Shown: positions 33,243 through 44,830 of the stretch, piece after piece | Position numbering within the stretch: position 1 is the stretch's first letter | How the letters are laid out: each line of letters begins with the position of its first letter | Assembly: GCA_026826555.1 (NCBI GenBank) | Contig: JAKSZT010054308.1 | Location: 5,815,970 to 5,879,969 of the forward strand | Direction of reading: 5' to 3' | DNA: 64,000 nt | Source: Tolypeutes matacus | Lineage: Eukaryota > Chordata > Mammalia > Cingulata > Chlamyphoridae | Notes under the pieces: generated by a model | Told to the model about the DNA's origin: nothing | The model's input: the letters and a program-made list of their open reading frames with translations, nothing else | Database searches by the model: none | Made by a program: the position numbers and the translations under genes

Positions 33243-34885
33243 TTTAAAAAATCAGGTTCATATAAGGAAACAAAGAAAAAAATAGATAAATTGAATTTTG
33301 TCAAAATTAAAAACTTTTGTGCTTAAAAGTACACCATAAGCATTTCTGTTGTTATATACAAAATGCTGAAAGCTGTTTTCAAAATGTGACTTTACTCCCT
33401 GTAAATTTCTTGAGTAGGAAATTACTATTTAGCCTTGTTTTGGTAAAAGAACAAATAGAATGTGTAATTATTACGGATGGTCATTCTAAGGGTACAATTG
33501 TGAATCCATATGTTCTCTTTTTGGGATAAGATTGAATTTTTTTTCTCATTGCTTTAAAGTTTTCTCCCTGTAATTTCATATTGTGAAACAGTGCTCAAAA
33601 TACACTATAACTCTTATGTTGCAGAAATTTCTGTGAAACATGAGAAATCTTCCTCTTGTATATGAGGTTGAAAAATCCAAATGTTCTACAAATTTTTACC
33701 AGAAACAATATTGTCTCTTCTCATTGTGTCTCCAAAATATGGCTTTTAATCTCCCTAATTATAAATGTCTTAGTTTTGGCAAGTTCCTACTTTAAACCCT
33801 TAGCAGATGATTATTGCCATCAATGATTTTACAGACTTTGTTATTATTTCCTTGTATTTTACACTAGGTGGATACATTTTTATTTACCTTCTAATTTTGA
33901 TATTATCTAGAGACAAATATAAATTTCAGTTGGATTTTAAAAAAAACATACCATCAAAAAAGTAAAAGGACAACCCACAGAATGGGAGAAAATATTTGCA
34001 CATCATATATTGGATAAGGGTTGGATATCCAGAATATATAAAGAACTCTTACAACTCAGTAATAAAAAGACCAATAACAATTAAAAATGGGTAAAGGATC
34101 TGAATAGCCATTTGTCCAAGGAATTTTTATATACAAATGAACAATAAGCACATGAAAAGACGGTCGACATTGTTAGCCATTGGAGAAATGCAAATAAAAA
34201 TCACGAGATTCCACTTCATACACACGAGTATGGCTATAATTAAATAAAGGAAAATAAAAAGTGTTGGCAAGGATGTGGAAATGTAAAATGGTGTGTCTGG
34301 TGTGGAAAACACTTGGCAGTTTCTCAAAAATTTAAACATAGAATTAACCACAAAACCCAGAAATTCTATTCATTAGAGAAATGCAGCCACATGTCCATGC
34401 AAAATCTTGTGCATGAATGTTCATAATGACATTATTCATAATAACCAAAATGTAGAGACAATGCAGACAGCCATCAACTGATAAATGGATAAACAAAATG
34501 TGGTATGTCTATAAAATGGAATATTATTCAGCCATAAAAATTAATGAAGTTCAGATACATGCTGCAACGTGGATGAACTTTGAAAACATTATGCTAAGGA
34601 AAGGTGCCAGACAAGAAAGGCCATGGATTGTATGATTACATTTGTATGAAATGTTTAGAATAGGCAATTCCATAGAGACAGACCATAGAACAGTGATTGT
34701 TAGGGTATAGAGGGAAAGGGGAAGGAGTGACTGTTAATACACATGGGGTTTCTTTTTTGGATCATGAAAGTGTTCTGGTGTTAGATACTAGTGATGGCTG
34801 CTGAGTTTTGTGCACATACTAACTATCATTATTAAAAAGGTGAATATTATGGTATTTGAATTATATCTCAATAAAAAAGAATCAG
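33243..34885 (+). mobile_element. L1M ORF2 3' part and 3'UTR, with an insertion
   Basis: Starts AAGGAAACAAAGAAAAAAAT, then AAACTTTTGTGCTTAAAAGTACACC. It resumes at 33944 with CCATCAAAAAAGTAAAAGGAC and CACAGAATGGGAGAAAATATTTG, all from the L1 ORF2 C-terminal region. The 3'UTR contains GGAATATTATTCAGCCATAAA and ends GAATTATATCTCAATAAAAA. Many stops; dead. Bases about 33340-33943 are foreign to L1. Confidence 0.88.
33340..33943 (+). other. Unidentified ~600-bp retroposed insert in L1
   Basis: The L1 text breaks after AGTACACCAT and resumes after ACATACCAT, a plausible imperfect target duplication. The insert ends in TTTTAAAAAAAAC, a short A tail, which fits L1-mediated retroposition on the plus strand. 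A plus frame to 33529 reads NFLSRKLLFSLVLVKEQIE but I do not recognise it. It could be part of a 3'UTR or non-coding RNA. Confidence 0.55.
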
Positions 34886-34969
34886 GTTCGGTAACAAACA
34901 CAGACTTAAAAGATGTTCATAACATACTGTTGCAGAAAAAAGGATTTGCAAAATAATTGAGAGACAGAT

Positions 34970-35020
34970 ATTTGTTATCTATATCTATCTATCTATATCT
35001 ATTTATCTGTATGTATTTAT
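34970..35020. repeat. TATC/TATT-rich microsatellite
   Basis: Imperfect TATCTATC units from 34977, decaying into TATTTAT. Confidence 0.7.
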
Positions 35021-35290
35021 TTGTAATAAGTATAGCCATAAACGGTAGGTAAGCCAATGATAGTGGAATTGAGGAAGAGAGAAAATTTTTAAGATCTGCT
35101 TTATATATTTAGTACTTTTTTCTTAGAATTCTAAGGATCACATATTATTTACATAGTTTTAAATTTATAACCATATATATATATTTCAAAATACAATGCT
35201 AATTATACCAATCAGAATCCTGCTATTGGAACAGAGGGTAAGTGATACTTTTCTCACTGCAACTAAAGGATGAAAATGTGTTTGATAGCA

Positions 35291-35636
35291 CTGGGAGGTA
35301 TAATATGTTGAATTATGTATCCCAGGAAAACAAATGTTCTTAAACTTAATTCCATTCCTGTGTGTGTGAACCCAATGTCCATAGGACTTTTGTAGATGTT
35401 ATTTTTAGTTAACATGTGGCCAGAAGTCAACAGAACCCAGAAGAGTCAGGAGAGGACAGCACCGTGTGACGGGAAACCACAGTACCCAAGGATTGCCAAC
35501 CATTCAGAATGCTACTGACCCTGGGAAGAAGCAAGCCTGCTAATCTCTGAAACTATATGCCAAGACATTTGTTGTTTAAGCCAAAACCACCAGTTTGTGA
35601 TATTTTGTGATTGCGGCTTAGCAAAACTAAGACAGG
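35291..35636 (+). mobile_element. MaLR-type LTR
   Basis: TGTTGAATTATGTATCCCAGG at the 5' side, TTGTTGTTTAAGCCAAAACC and TAGCAAAACTAAGACAGG at the 3' side; these are the conserved ends of MaLR-like LTRs. Middle is diverged. Confidence 0.75.
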
Positions 35637-35649
35637 AGGCATTTCAGAA

Positions 35650-35940
35650 TGAAAGACTGACTCTATGGTAAAAAGCATATCACATTTTTGGGACCTCTAA
35701 GTAGAATGAGGTAGCTGGAAGGGCAGAGTTGAGGAGAGAGGAGTTGAATTTGAGGGTTAGTTTGAGGACAGGCCATGGAGGATCTTTCAGTGTCTGTCTT
35801 TGTTGGTTGCAAATCATGAACCTTTGAAGTTTTGAGGAAGAAAGTGATGCAATCTCTGAGCATTGTCAAATTAGTAGTAGAGAGACTCATAGGAACAGAG
35901 GTTTTAGGAGCTGCTTTAAGACCCAGGAAGAGTTATAACA
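35650..35940 (-). mobile_element. L2 fragment
   Basis: GACAGGCCATGGAGGATCTT, AATCATGAACCTTTGAAG and GAAAGTGATGCAATCTCTGA match the antisense L2 order. Confidence 0.55.
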
Positions 35941-37305
35941 CTTGACACGTTAAACTTCTACTATACTTAATGTTGTTCAAAATAGTTTCACCTTTACCTC
36001 AAGACATAGGCCACTACAGCAGGAAGGAGCCATTCAAAATCCTTAAGGGCTGGAGGCCAAAGTAAGAAAGTAATTTACTTTTAGTAATTTTCTAGGTCAC
36101 AGAGTTAGTTCATGACAGTAAATATTTCCTCCCTCCCCTGCAAATTTTACCTTTGGCTGCACCCAGATAGCATGAGTAGTGAGGCTGAGGGTAGTTTTGT
36201 GACATCATCTGCAGTCTTGGCCATCCAGTTTTCACTATGGACCTGAAAACTCAGCGTCTTTCTCTCTGGGATGGAAGGTCAGTAGGGATATGAGGCAAGT
36301 CAGAGGATATAGTTCCCTACCTATCCCATAGTTATTGGGGCAATGCTAGTGTGTTAGTCTCAGCAGGGGGAAGCAGGGAGTGTGGGATCCTACAAAACCA
36401 TGAAGTGAGAATTTAAATGAACTCTAGTAAAAGAGTCAGGACACCGTATTCTTTGTCATGTATCTGCAGGATGAAAATGGCAATTCATGTAACCCTTACT
36501 ATGTTTAACGTCTATAAAGCCAATGCTAAAAATCCTTATTTAGCTTATCTCAAACATCTAAAAGGAATATGTAAAACAAATGTGGATATACAAAAATATT
36601 TTCCTAATATAACAAACATATAGTATGTATGTATGTGTATATATATATATAAGTGATTTTGGAGTGTTCACTAATTTTTCCCTGGGAGAAATCTTTACTC
36701 CCTCTTCTACTCTAGTTATTTTTCTTTTGTTCTTATTAGCAAGGCTCCCTTGGCCACTTTGGGGAAACATTCATGAATAATATTACTATCATTGAACTAA
36801 TGTGTGTCAGAAAATTACTTAAAACTTTACACATGTTTTATTATTTAACCCTTAGAATCAGGAATTAAAAGGATATTTCAGAGAGGCTGTAGAGCCACTT
36901 GTAGAGAGGTTAAAATACTTATTTGGGGGTAATAAATGGTCTACGTGGGAACCAGGTTAGGAGCCCTGCATTCCCCATCACACTGTTACTGGGAGCAATA
37001 GGAAATTTTTTACCTAGCCAGCCCTCAGATCAGGACCTCTCCCTGGGGGGACTTCAAATACCTGCCCCAAATATGGTATGAGAGAAATTTCAAGGGCATT
37101 TGTTATTTTCCTTTGGGAGTAGAACCCTGTTACCAGATTGTTAATGTTAACTCTTTCTCCAAGCTGTGTTGTGGGACATTTCATGAACCACTTCACTTCT
37201 CCTTTTCTGTGAAATGGAGATTAAATAATCTCTAAGGATTTCTGAGGTTATAAAATATTCTGGAATAGCATACCTGACTAGAGAATGTGTGCTTGGGAAG
37301 AAAGA
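35941..37305. other. Intergenic; possible weak MIR at 36785-36965
   Basis: No gene. A (GTAT)n/(TA)n tract lies at 36624-36652. The MIR reading rests on TTATTTAACCCTTAGAATC and GTAGAGAGGTTAAAATACTT only. Confidence 0.35.
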
Positions 37306-37540
37306 TATTTTTTTAAAACAATTTATTGAAGTATATCATTCATACATGAACACACATAAACTGTAAGTGTTCAGTAAACATCATGAACTTACAAAACAAC
37401 ATGCATAACATCATACAGGGCTCCCACACATCACCCCACCACAAACACCCTGCATTGTTGTGCAACATTTGTTAACAAACCATGAAAAAGCATCATCAAA
37501 GTATTACTACTAACTATAGTCTGTTATCTTTTTCCCCTAT
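37306..37540 (-). mobile_element. L1M 3'UTR-like fragment
   Basis: AATTTATTGAAGTATATCATTCATACATGAAC and TGTTGTGCAACATTTGTTAAC resemble the antisense 3' end of old L1M elements. Confidence 0.45.
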
Positions 37541-38095
37541 TCCTTTTTTTTTTAAGGGTTTATTTATTTATTTGCTTTTATCCATTTTTACACGCCCCCA
37601 CCCCCCGTTTTTGCTGTTTCTGTGTCCATTCACTGGGCGAATCTGTGTCTGTTTCCTGCCCTCTCATCTCATCCTTCTCCTGTCCTCATACTCACTGGGA
37701 TTCGATCCTTGGAATCTCTGACGTGGGAGGGAGGCGTTCTATCGCCTGTGCCACCTTAGTTCCTGGTTTTTTGGTGTGTCTCGTCTTGGCTCTCCCTTGT
37801 GTCACTCTCCTGTTACGTCATCATCTTGCTGCGTGGCTTGCGGGGCCTGGTGGCTCACCTGTGCGTGGGGCCTGGGGGTTCACCCACTTGCGGGGCCTGG
37901 TGCTGCACCTGCGGATGGGGCCTGGTTGCTCACTCACTCGCGGGGACTGGCCGCGTACCCACGCACGGGGCCTGGTGGCCCACGCACCTTCTATATTTTT
38001 ATGTTTTAAATTTTTACCAGGAGGTCCTTGGGATCGAACCCAGGTCCCTCCATATGGGAGATGGATGCCCAACCACCTGAGCCACATCTGTCCCC
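37541..38095 (-). mobile_element. DAS-SINE dimer with internal minisatellite
   Basis: Minus-strand head at 38095: GGGGACAGATGTGGCTCAGG, with CTGGGTTCGATCCCAAGG B-box region. A second monomer near 37765-37640 reads GGTGGCACAGGCGATAGAAC and AAGGATCGAATCCCAGTG. The A-rich 3' end is the plus-strand T run at 37543-37553. The linker between monomers is expanded by six copies of a 25-bp unit. Confidence 0.85.
37842..37988 (-). repeat. 25-bp minisatellite, about six units
   Basis: Plus-strand units start at 37842, 37867, 37892, 37917, 37942 and 37967, each beginning GGGGCCTGG (GGGGACTGG once). Spacing is exactly 25 in every case. The units are GC- and CpG-rich in an AT-rich neighbourhood. Confidence 0.95.
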
Positions 38096-38479
38096 CTGTT
38101 ATATCTCTTAAGGTTGGCCAAAGTTACCCAAAGTTACAGTCTTTTCCCATACAGGATGGTCATATAATAAATCAGGCTTAGTTTATCCCCAGCATTCCAA
38201 AAAACCAGATCTAGGGAGAAAAACTAGGTCTGGGGACATGCATGGTTTCTAACATAGTGAATGTTTAGCCTACTCTGATTATCACAAAATCAGGACAGTG
38301 AGAATATTTGCAGCTGAAAAAATTTTAAACCTAGTATAGCTTTCTTTTAATTTGGAAATATCCGATCTATTTATTTATTTGGGCATAAGTTTTGAAGTAG
38401 TATTTAATTGGTACCTTTTCAATATTAAAAGATATCCTCAACTTCACTTATTTTGAAAATAGGCTTTTGTCATTTATTT
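38096..38479. other. No gene seen
   Basis: Intergenic AT-rich DNA. Confidence 0.35.
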
Positions 38480-38930
38480 AAAATATTACTTTTGGATTTT
38501 CCATTCTGTGCTTTCATACTTGGGTCTTGTTTTACACAAATGTCATATTATTTTAGTAATCATCATTTTATGGTGCATTTTACTTTCTGGCAAGGAGTAT
38601 CTTAGAATATTAGAAGTTCCTCAGAATATTCTTGGATATTCCCTTTGAAATTCATAGATATTTATGACATTATCAAAAATGGGATTTTGATTGATATTGA
38701 GTTTAATTTTAGGGATTAATTGACATTTCTAAAAAATTGAGACATCCTCTCTTTATCCACAGTGTGTCTCTATATTTATTCAGGTGTATCTTGTATCCCT
38801 CAGAAAATTTCTTCTGGTCTTCATTTTAATAGGTCTTGACTAGTAATTGTTAATATATTACAAGATCTTTTGATAGACATATAATTTAAATTTCCCACTT
38901 TTCAATCATTTTCCATTTATCTTCTCATTC
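38480..38930 (-). mobile_element. L1M fragment
   Basis: Plus-strand ATTCTTGGATATTCCCTTTG, GATTTTGATTGATATTGAGTTTAA, GGATTAATTGACATTTCTAA and TCTTCATTTTAATAGGTC follow antisense L1M sequence. Confidence 0.6.
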
Positions 38931-40190
38931 AGGTGTGCAGCACTTCCAAAGGAATTCATATAACACAGACCTACCTCTGTCTGCTTGGTATCCTCATTTT
39001 TTAAGGCTGTCTAAGGATTTAATCTTAAATTTTCAGAGTCTGAAGTGTGAACCTAGGGCATCTAGCACATCATTCTACTTCCCTGGATTACTATGCTATA
39101 GAGTTCACCTTTTCTGCAAATTCATTCTGAAAAGTTGCAACAGAAATTATCACCAATGACGTCTCTTTTGGTCTCTGTTGTCAACCACATATATAACAGC
39201 TCTGTGGTTATGTATCCCACCCCCTAGTAGTAATTACTACATTATGCTTTGATACAAATCCTTTACATCTTGCTAATAAAGACTTATCAGGGGAAATGAG
39301 CAACTTTCTTTATTAAAACATAAGGACTGAAGATGAAAAAACTGTAATCAGATTCCAAACAAGTTTTTATGAGGGAAAGTTCAAAGTAATGTGGAATAGT
39401 TGGGAAAATTATCAGCAATTACAGAGATAAGAAGTCATCTCATTAAGCATAGAATGAAGTTGAATCAACATAGGAAAGTTGGGTAAGTGCAGATAGGACC
39501 ATGGCTAATTTTCTAGAAGATGAGGATTGCTAGAACCTTATTTTTCCATTAGCTGTGAATTTCTTCCCATTAGATGTACACTTGACTGTATTTTTGGTCA
39601 TTGGACTCAGAGGCCCATTGAAACAGGTATATTTTTGCCACAGGCATATTTTAATCACAAGGAATTGTAGAAAAAGAATGGCTCTACACATTTGAAAATG
39701 TGCATGGCTGTCTTTATGATGAATTGCCTTTTAAAATGAAAGATGCCTACTGTTCTGGAGAGGTGTCCAGAACTAAACTAGTCTAAGTGGAACTAAATCT
39801 TTTATTTTACAATGCTTGGTTTTCTGAAAATGTGCCAAACTATTAATATCTCATTAAATCATTAGGAAAGGTACTAATTTTGAAAAATAATGAGATAAAT
39901 CCATTCTCTAATTATATCTACTCAAAGTACCAACACTTGATCTTTGTGAATGTTAAGATTTCTATATTTTGAGAGTGTGATATCTGATAAATTGTAGAGT
40001 AGGCAGTTCTGAATACCTATCCTTCCATGCAAACATGAAAAAATAAGCAAAATCTGTCTGAACCAACTTTTTCAGAATTCTGGAAAACAGGAAAAGGTTT
40101 ATAGCAATCAACCAAATGTTGAATAAATAAAAATGCAAAACTGTAGGAAAGCTTTGAGGTGTTTTTACTTCTTGTTCCAACCTCTCTCAG
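38931..40190. other. 1.3 kb intergenic, nothing recognised
   Basis: No gene or confident repeat. Confidence 0.35.
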
Positions 40191-40194
40191 ACTT

Positions 40195-43100
40195 GGATTG
40201 AAGATGGCAGCCCACATTCTCAGTGTGGGATCCTGGTCCTTGGTTCTGGAAGGAGAATAGCAAACCTTATTCTCAAATTTTTGTGTTTGTCTGATCTAAC
40301 CTGTCTGTGGGATACCAGAAAGAATCATGCACGGTACTCATCACTGTTTCACCAAACTCAGAACCCATTCAGGGCAGAATGCCACCATTCAGGGTGGGCA
40401 TTGCTTGAAAACATTGGAAGTCCACAAAACAAAACAAATACACACTAAAGCTGCCTGAGGCAAAAAGATTATGGTTGAGACATACAATAAATGCCTAAAA
40501 TCTGGAAGGAAAAGCTGGGGAGGGAATTTCTTTGGGCAATTAGGGCATTTAAAAGTTCCTGTATATAATGGGGCTTAAAAAAAGCCATGAACACACTCAG
40601 GATAGGATGCATGCTCATAAATGACCCAAGAAAACCCTAAGCTTTCATCACTGGCTGAATTCTAGATTCAGTTCAAGTAGAAAATGAAGGCTGAGGCAGA
40701 GTTGTAAACATCCTGGCTAAATATTAAAGGAGTGCCCAAGCACAGAGCCAATCAACAAAGATTGCAAGAGGGCTTTTAAATTATGTTCTGACATTCAAGG
40801 AAATCTCTGTCAAAACAATGGCTGAACACAAGAAAAAGAAACAGACACTTCCATGACCACTTATGACAAGGAACACAGTCTTTGCAAAAATAGTTTTAAA
40901 AAGTTACTAACCAAATGGACAACTACAATCTTCAATAATTGGGAACAGTAAACTCTGGGGAAGGGTGAGAATCTGATTCTCAGAGTTACCACATCATAAT
41001 ATTTGAATGTCCAGTTTCAACAACATCAATAAAAACCAAAAAAGCACACAAAGAAACAGTAAAGTATGGTGCATTTAAAGGGAATAAAAATGGATTGGAA
41101 CACTTTTGGGGGAAGCCCAGCCATTGGACTAACTAAACAAAACTTTAAACCAACTTTCTTAAATATGCTCAGAGATCTAAAGGAAACCATGGACAAAGAA
41201 CTTAAGGAAACCAGGAAGCAGTGTATGAACAGAATAAGAATATCAATAAAGAGCTAGAAATTATTAGAAGGAAACAAATAGAAATTCATGAGCAGAAAAG
41301 TATAATAACCAAATTAAAAAAACTCACTAGAGGAGTTCGACAGTAGATTTGAGCAGGTAGAAAAAAGAACCAGCAAATTTAAAAATAGGACAATTAAAAT
41401 TACCCAGTCTGGGATACATGACATTATACATTTGTCAAAGCATTTAAAACTGTACAGTACAAAGTGTAAACCATAATGTAAGCTATATACTGGTTAGTAG
41501 CAATGCTTCAATATTGCTTCATCAATTGTAACAAATGTACAGCACCAATGTAAGATGTTAGTAGGAAAAACTATGTGTATGTATGGGGCGGGGGGTTATA
41601 TGGGAACTATACTTTTGGTGTAATTTTTCTATAAATCTAAAACTTATTTAAAAGTAAAATTTATTATTATTAAAAAAAATTTATCCAGTCTGAAGAGCAA
41701 AAAGAAAAAAGAATTAAGGAAAGAAAACAGAGTCTAAGGGATCTGTGGGACACCCTCCAGCAGACCAACATATGAATTATGGGAGTCCCAGAAGAAGAAA
41801 ACAAGAAAAGGGCAGAAAATATATTTGAGGAAATAATGGCTAAAAACACCCAAAATTTGACAAAAGACATGAATATACATATACAGAAACTCAATGAATT
41901 CAAAGTAGAGTAAAAGAAAAAAAGATGCCCACCAAGATGCATTAAAATCAAACTATCAAATATTGAAGATACGGAATCATGAAAGCAGTAAGAAAGAAGC
42001 AAATGGTTATGTCTAGGAATCCTCAATGACAGTAACAGACAATTTCTTGTTAGAAACTATGCAGGCAGGAGGCAGTGGGATGGCATATTTAAAATGCTGA
42101 AGGAAATGAAAAAACAAACAAACCTGTCAACCAGGCTATACCTGGTAAACTATCCTTCAAAAATGAAGAATTTAAGACACCAACAGGTAAACTAAAGCTG
42201 AGGAATTTTGTTACTAGTAGATCTTCTCTACAAGAAATGCTAAAGGGAATACTTAATGTTTAAATGAAAGGACACAAGACAGTATCTTGAAGCTGTACCA
42301 AGAAATAAAGACCTCCCAGTAAAGGTAATCATAGAGGTACATATAAAAGCCAGTAATGTTGTATTTTTTATTGCAGCTCCATATTTTCTTTACTACATGA
42401 TTTAAAAGACAAATGAATAAAATAATTATAAATCTATGTTATTGGGCACACAATGGATAATGATGTAATTTGTGACAACAACGTAAAGGACAAGTAGCTG
42501 ATTACGAGCAGAGTTTTTGTATGCTATTGAAGCTACATTGGTATTAAATCAAACTAGATTGTTATAAATTTAGGAAGCTAATTATAACCCCTATTATGAC
42601 CACTTAGAAAATATCTAAAAATATATATGCAAAAGAAAATGAGATGGAAATCAAAACAATACACTAAAATTAATTAAACACAAAAGAAAGCAGTGATGGA
42701 AGAAATGAGAAACAAAAAATTACCAGATGATGAAATAGATAGAAAAATGGCAGGAGTAAGTAATTACTCCTTATTAGTAATTACTTTAAATATAAATGAC
42801 TAAACTCTCCAATGAAAAGGCAGAGATTGATAGAATGGTTAAGAAACATGAACTAACTATACACTGTCTAATTTTGATCCAAAGACACAAATAGGTTAAA
42901 AGTAAAAGGATGGAAAACATATTCCATATGAACAGTAACCACAAGAGTGCTGGATGGCTATACTTATATCTCACAAGATAGATTTTAGGTCAAAAAACCA
43001 TTATGAGACAAAGAAGGACATTAAATATTGATAAATGAATCAATTCATCAAGGAAACGTAGCAATTATAAACATATATGCACTAAGCAATGAAGCCCTAA

Positions 43101-43915
43101 ATATAAGAAGTAAACATTGACAGATTTGAAGAAAGAAATAGACAGTTTTACAATAATATTTGGAAAATTCAACACTTATTTTCAATAATGGATAGTATAT
43201 CTAGACAGAAGGTCAATAGGGAAATAGAGAATGTGAACATTACATACCAACTAGACCTAATAAAAATATATGGAACATTCCACCCCAAAACAACAAAATA
43301 TAAATTGTTCTTAAGACAATATGGGAAATTCTCATACATAGTGAGTATATAAAATGGTTAGCTGCCATGGAAACCATTTGGCATGTCTTCAAAGTTTAAA
43401 CATAGAATTATCATATGACTCTGTGATTTTACTCCTAGGTATATACCCCAAAGAATTGAAAACAGGTACTCAAACAAGTACATCTACACACATGTGCATA
43501 GCAGCATTATTCACAACAGAAAAAGGTAAACAGCCTAAATGCCCATCAATGGATGAATAGATAAATTATGGTATGTGCATATGATGGAATACTATTCAGC
43601 CATAAAAAAAGAATGAAATTCTGATACCTGCCACAATATTGAATGGATCTTGAAAATATTATGGTAACTGAAAGATGCTAGATGCAAAAGATAACATATT
43701 ATATGAATATATTTTTATTAACTATCCATAGAGATAAGTTTCAGATTGAGAGGAACCAAAATAGGGAGAAACTACTTAATGGGAGTTTTACTTTGGAGTG
43801 ATGAAATGTTTTCGAATTAGATAGAGGTGGTGATTGCACAACATTTTTAATGTACTAAATGCCACTGAATTGTTCACTTTAAAATGTGAATTTCATCTCA
43901 ATAAATTTTTAAAAA
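40195..43915 (+). mobile_element. L1M element, 5' end to 3' end, internally deleted
   Basis: Begins near GAAGATGGCAGCCCAC (L1 5' end), then a 5'UTR with AAGCACAGAGCCAATCAACA. ORF1 remnants at about 41060-42260 include RDLKETMDKELKETRKQ, a plus-strand GAGGAAATAATGGCTAAAAAC and GGCAGTGGGATGGCATATTT. The ORF2 endonuclease region at about 42760-43320 has ATGACTAAACTCTCCAATGA and TTCAATAATGGATAGTATAT. It then jumps to the 3' region (GGAATACTATTCAGCCATAA) and ends TTTCATCTCAATAAATTTTT. Most of ORF2 is missing; stops throughout. A foreign L1 3' end lies at 41412-41675. Confidence 0.82.
41412..41675 (+). mobile_element. 5'-truncated L1 3'UTR inserted in L1 ORF1
   Basis: TACATTTGTCAAAGCATTTA, TGTAAACCATAATGTAAGC, TCATCAATTGTAACAAATGTAC and a GGGGCGGGGGGTTATATGGG block are typical of an L1M 3'UTR, ending in TTATTAAAAAAAA. 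Flanks AAAATTACCCAGTCTG (41396-41411) and AAAATTTATCCAGTCTG (41676-41692) form an imperfect target duplication. Confidence 0.8.
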
Positions 43916-44079
43916 GATAGCTATATATTAATGAATATATAATTTTTGCATTTTTTATAATCTCTCACCGATATGTATGGATGATATAGCCTTGTGGCCA
44001 GGAGAATCTTTATTGACTAATCACAAACTTACTCATTCTCCTCAGTGTAACTGTCTCTGTGCTGGTTATTAGCCAATTG
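43916..44079. other. No gene seen
   Basis: Short intergenic gap. Confidence 0.3.
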
Positions 44080-44830
44080 TCTCCCAGTTCTAACTCATTC
44101 TTCTATATTTTGCTCATGGTTGCTTGTGTTGGGATTCTGCAAATTACATTTTTGTAAACTCTCTTGCCTGTTGGCTTCCAGTTAGGTACTACCAGTGGAA
44201 AGCACTTGTAGGAGATTGGAAGGAAGGATGGGAAAGAAGGGGCTTCCCTCTTCTGCTTCTAGCTCCCGTCAACATCTCCTAGCAGCAGCAGCCATGCCAT
44301 GCTTCCAGTTGGCAGCCTCCCTTAGCACTCTGAGTATCAGCTTCACTGTGTACCCTCAGAAGTAGCAGCACCAGCCATGCCATACTTCTAGCTGGCAGCT
44401 TCCTTTAGCACTCTATCAGCCTCACTGTGCCCCCTCAGAAGTAGCAGCAGCATCCATGCCATGCCTCTGAGCAACCATGGTACATACCACATGTGCCATG
44501 CTCCCACATCCACTTGGCATAACCCGTAGATCAGTTAATTAACTGCCAGGATATGTCCCCTCCTCAGAGGTTCTAGCTGCAGATCTCCAGGGATTCTCCT
44601 CTGAATTCTTAGTTCCTATTAACACTACATTTTTTTCTATTACAGGTGTAGAAGCTACTCCATTCAATTATTCATGTGAGTTTCACAGCATCCCTCTTTG
44701 CCCTTTTAAACTTCCACACCCATGTAACAAATTCCTTATAGTAAACCCCTTATGTTTGCAATAACTAGCATTTCTTCTGTTTTCCTGGCTTAACTTAACA
44801 CTGGCTATTATAGTTTCTCACATGCCAGAG
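44080..44830 (+). repeat. Old interspersed repeat with internal duplication, unassigned
   Basis: GGCTTCCAGTTAGGTACTAC and GAGATTGGAAGGAAGGATGG read like a widespread ancient mammalian repeat whose name I cannot give. Inside it, blocks starting AGCAGCA and ending CCCTCAGAAGT are repeated at about 44282-44365 and 44366-44443, with a third start near 44444. Confidence 0.45.

Noticed and set aside
37842..37988. Direct repeats as a possible CRISPR-like array
   Set aside because: Units are back-to-back 25-mers without spacers, in a mammalian SINE; it is a minisatellite.
37645..38181. 178-codon plus frame with glycine/tryptophan-rich repeats
   Set aside because: It reads antisense through the SINE and minisatellite; the protein repeat is just the 25-bp array translated.
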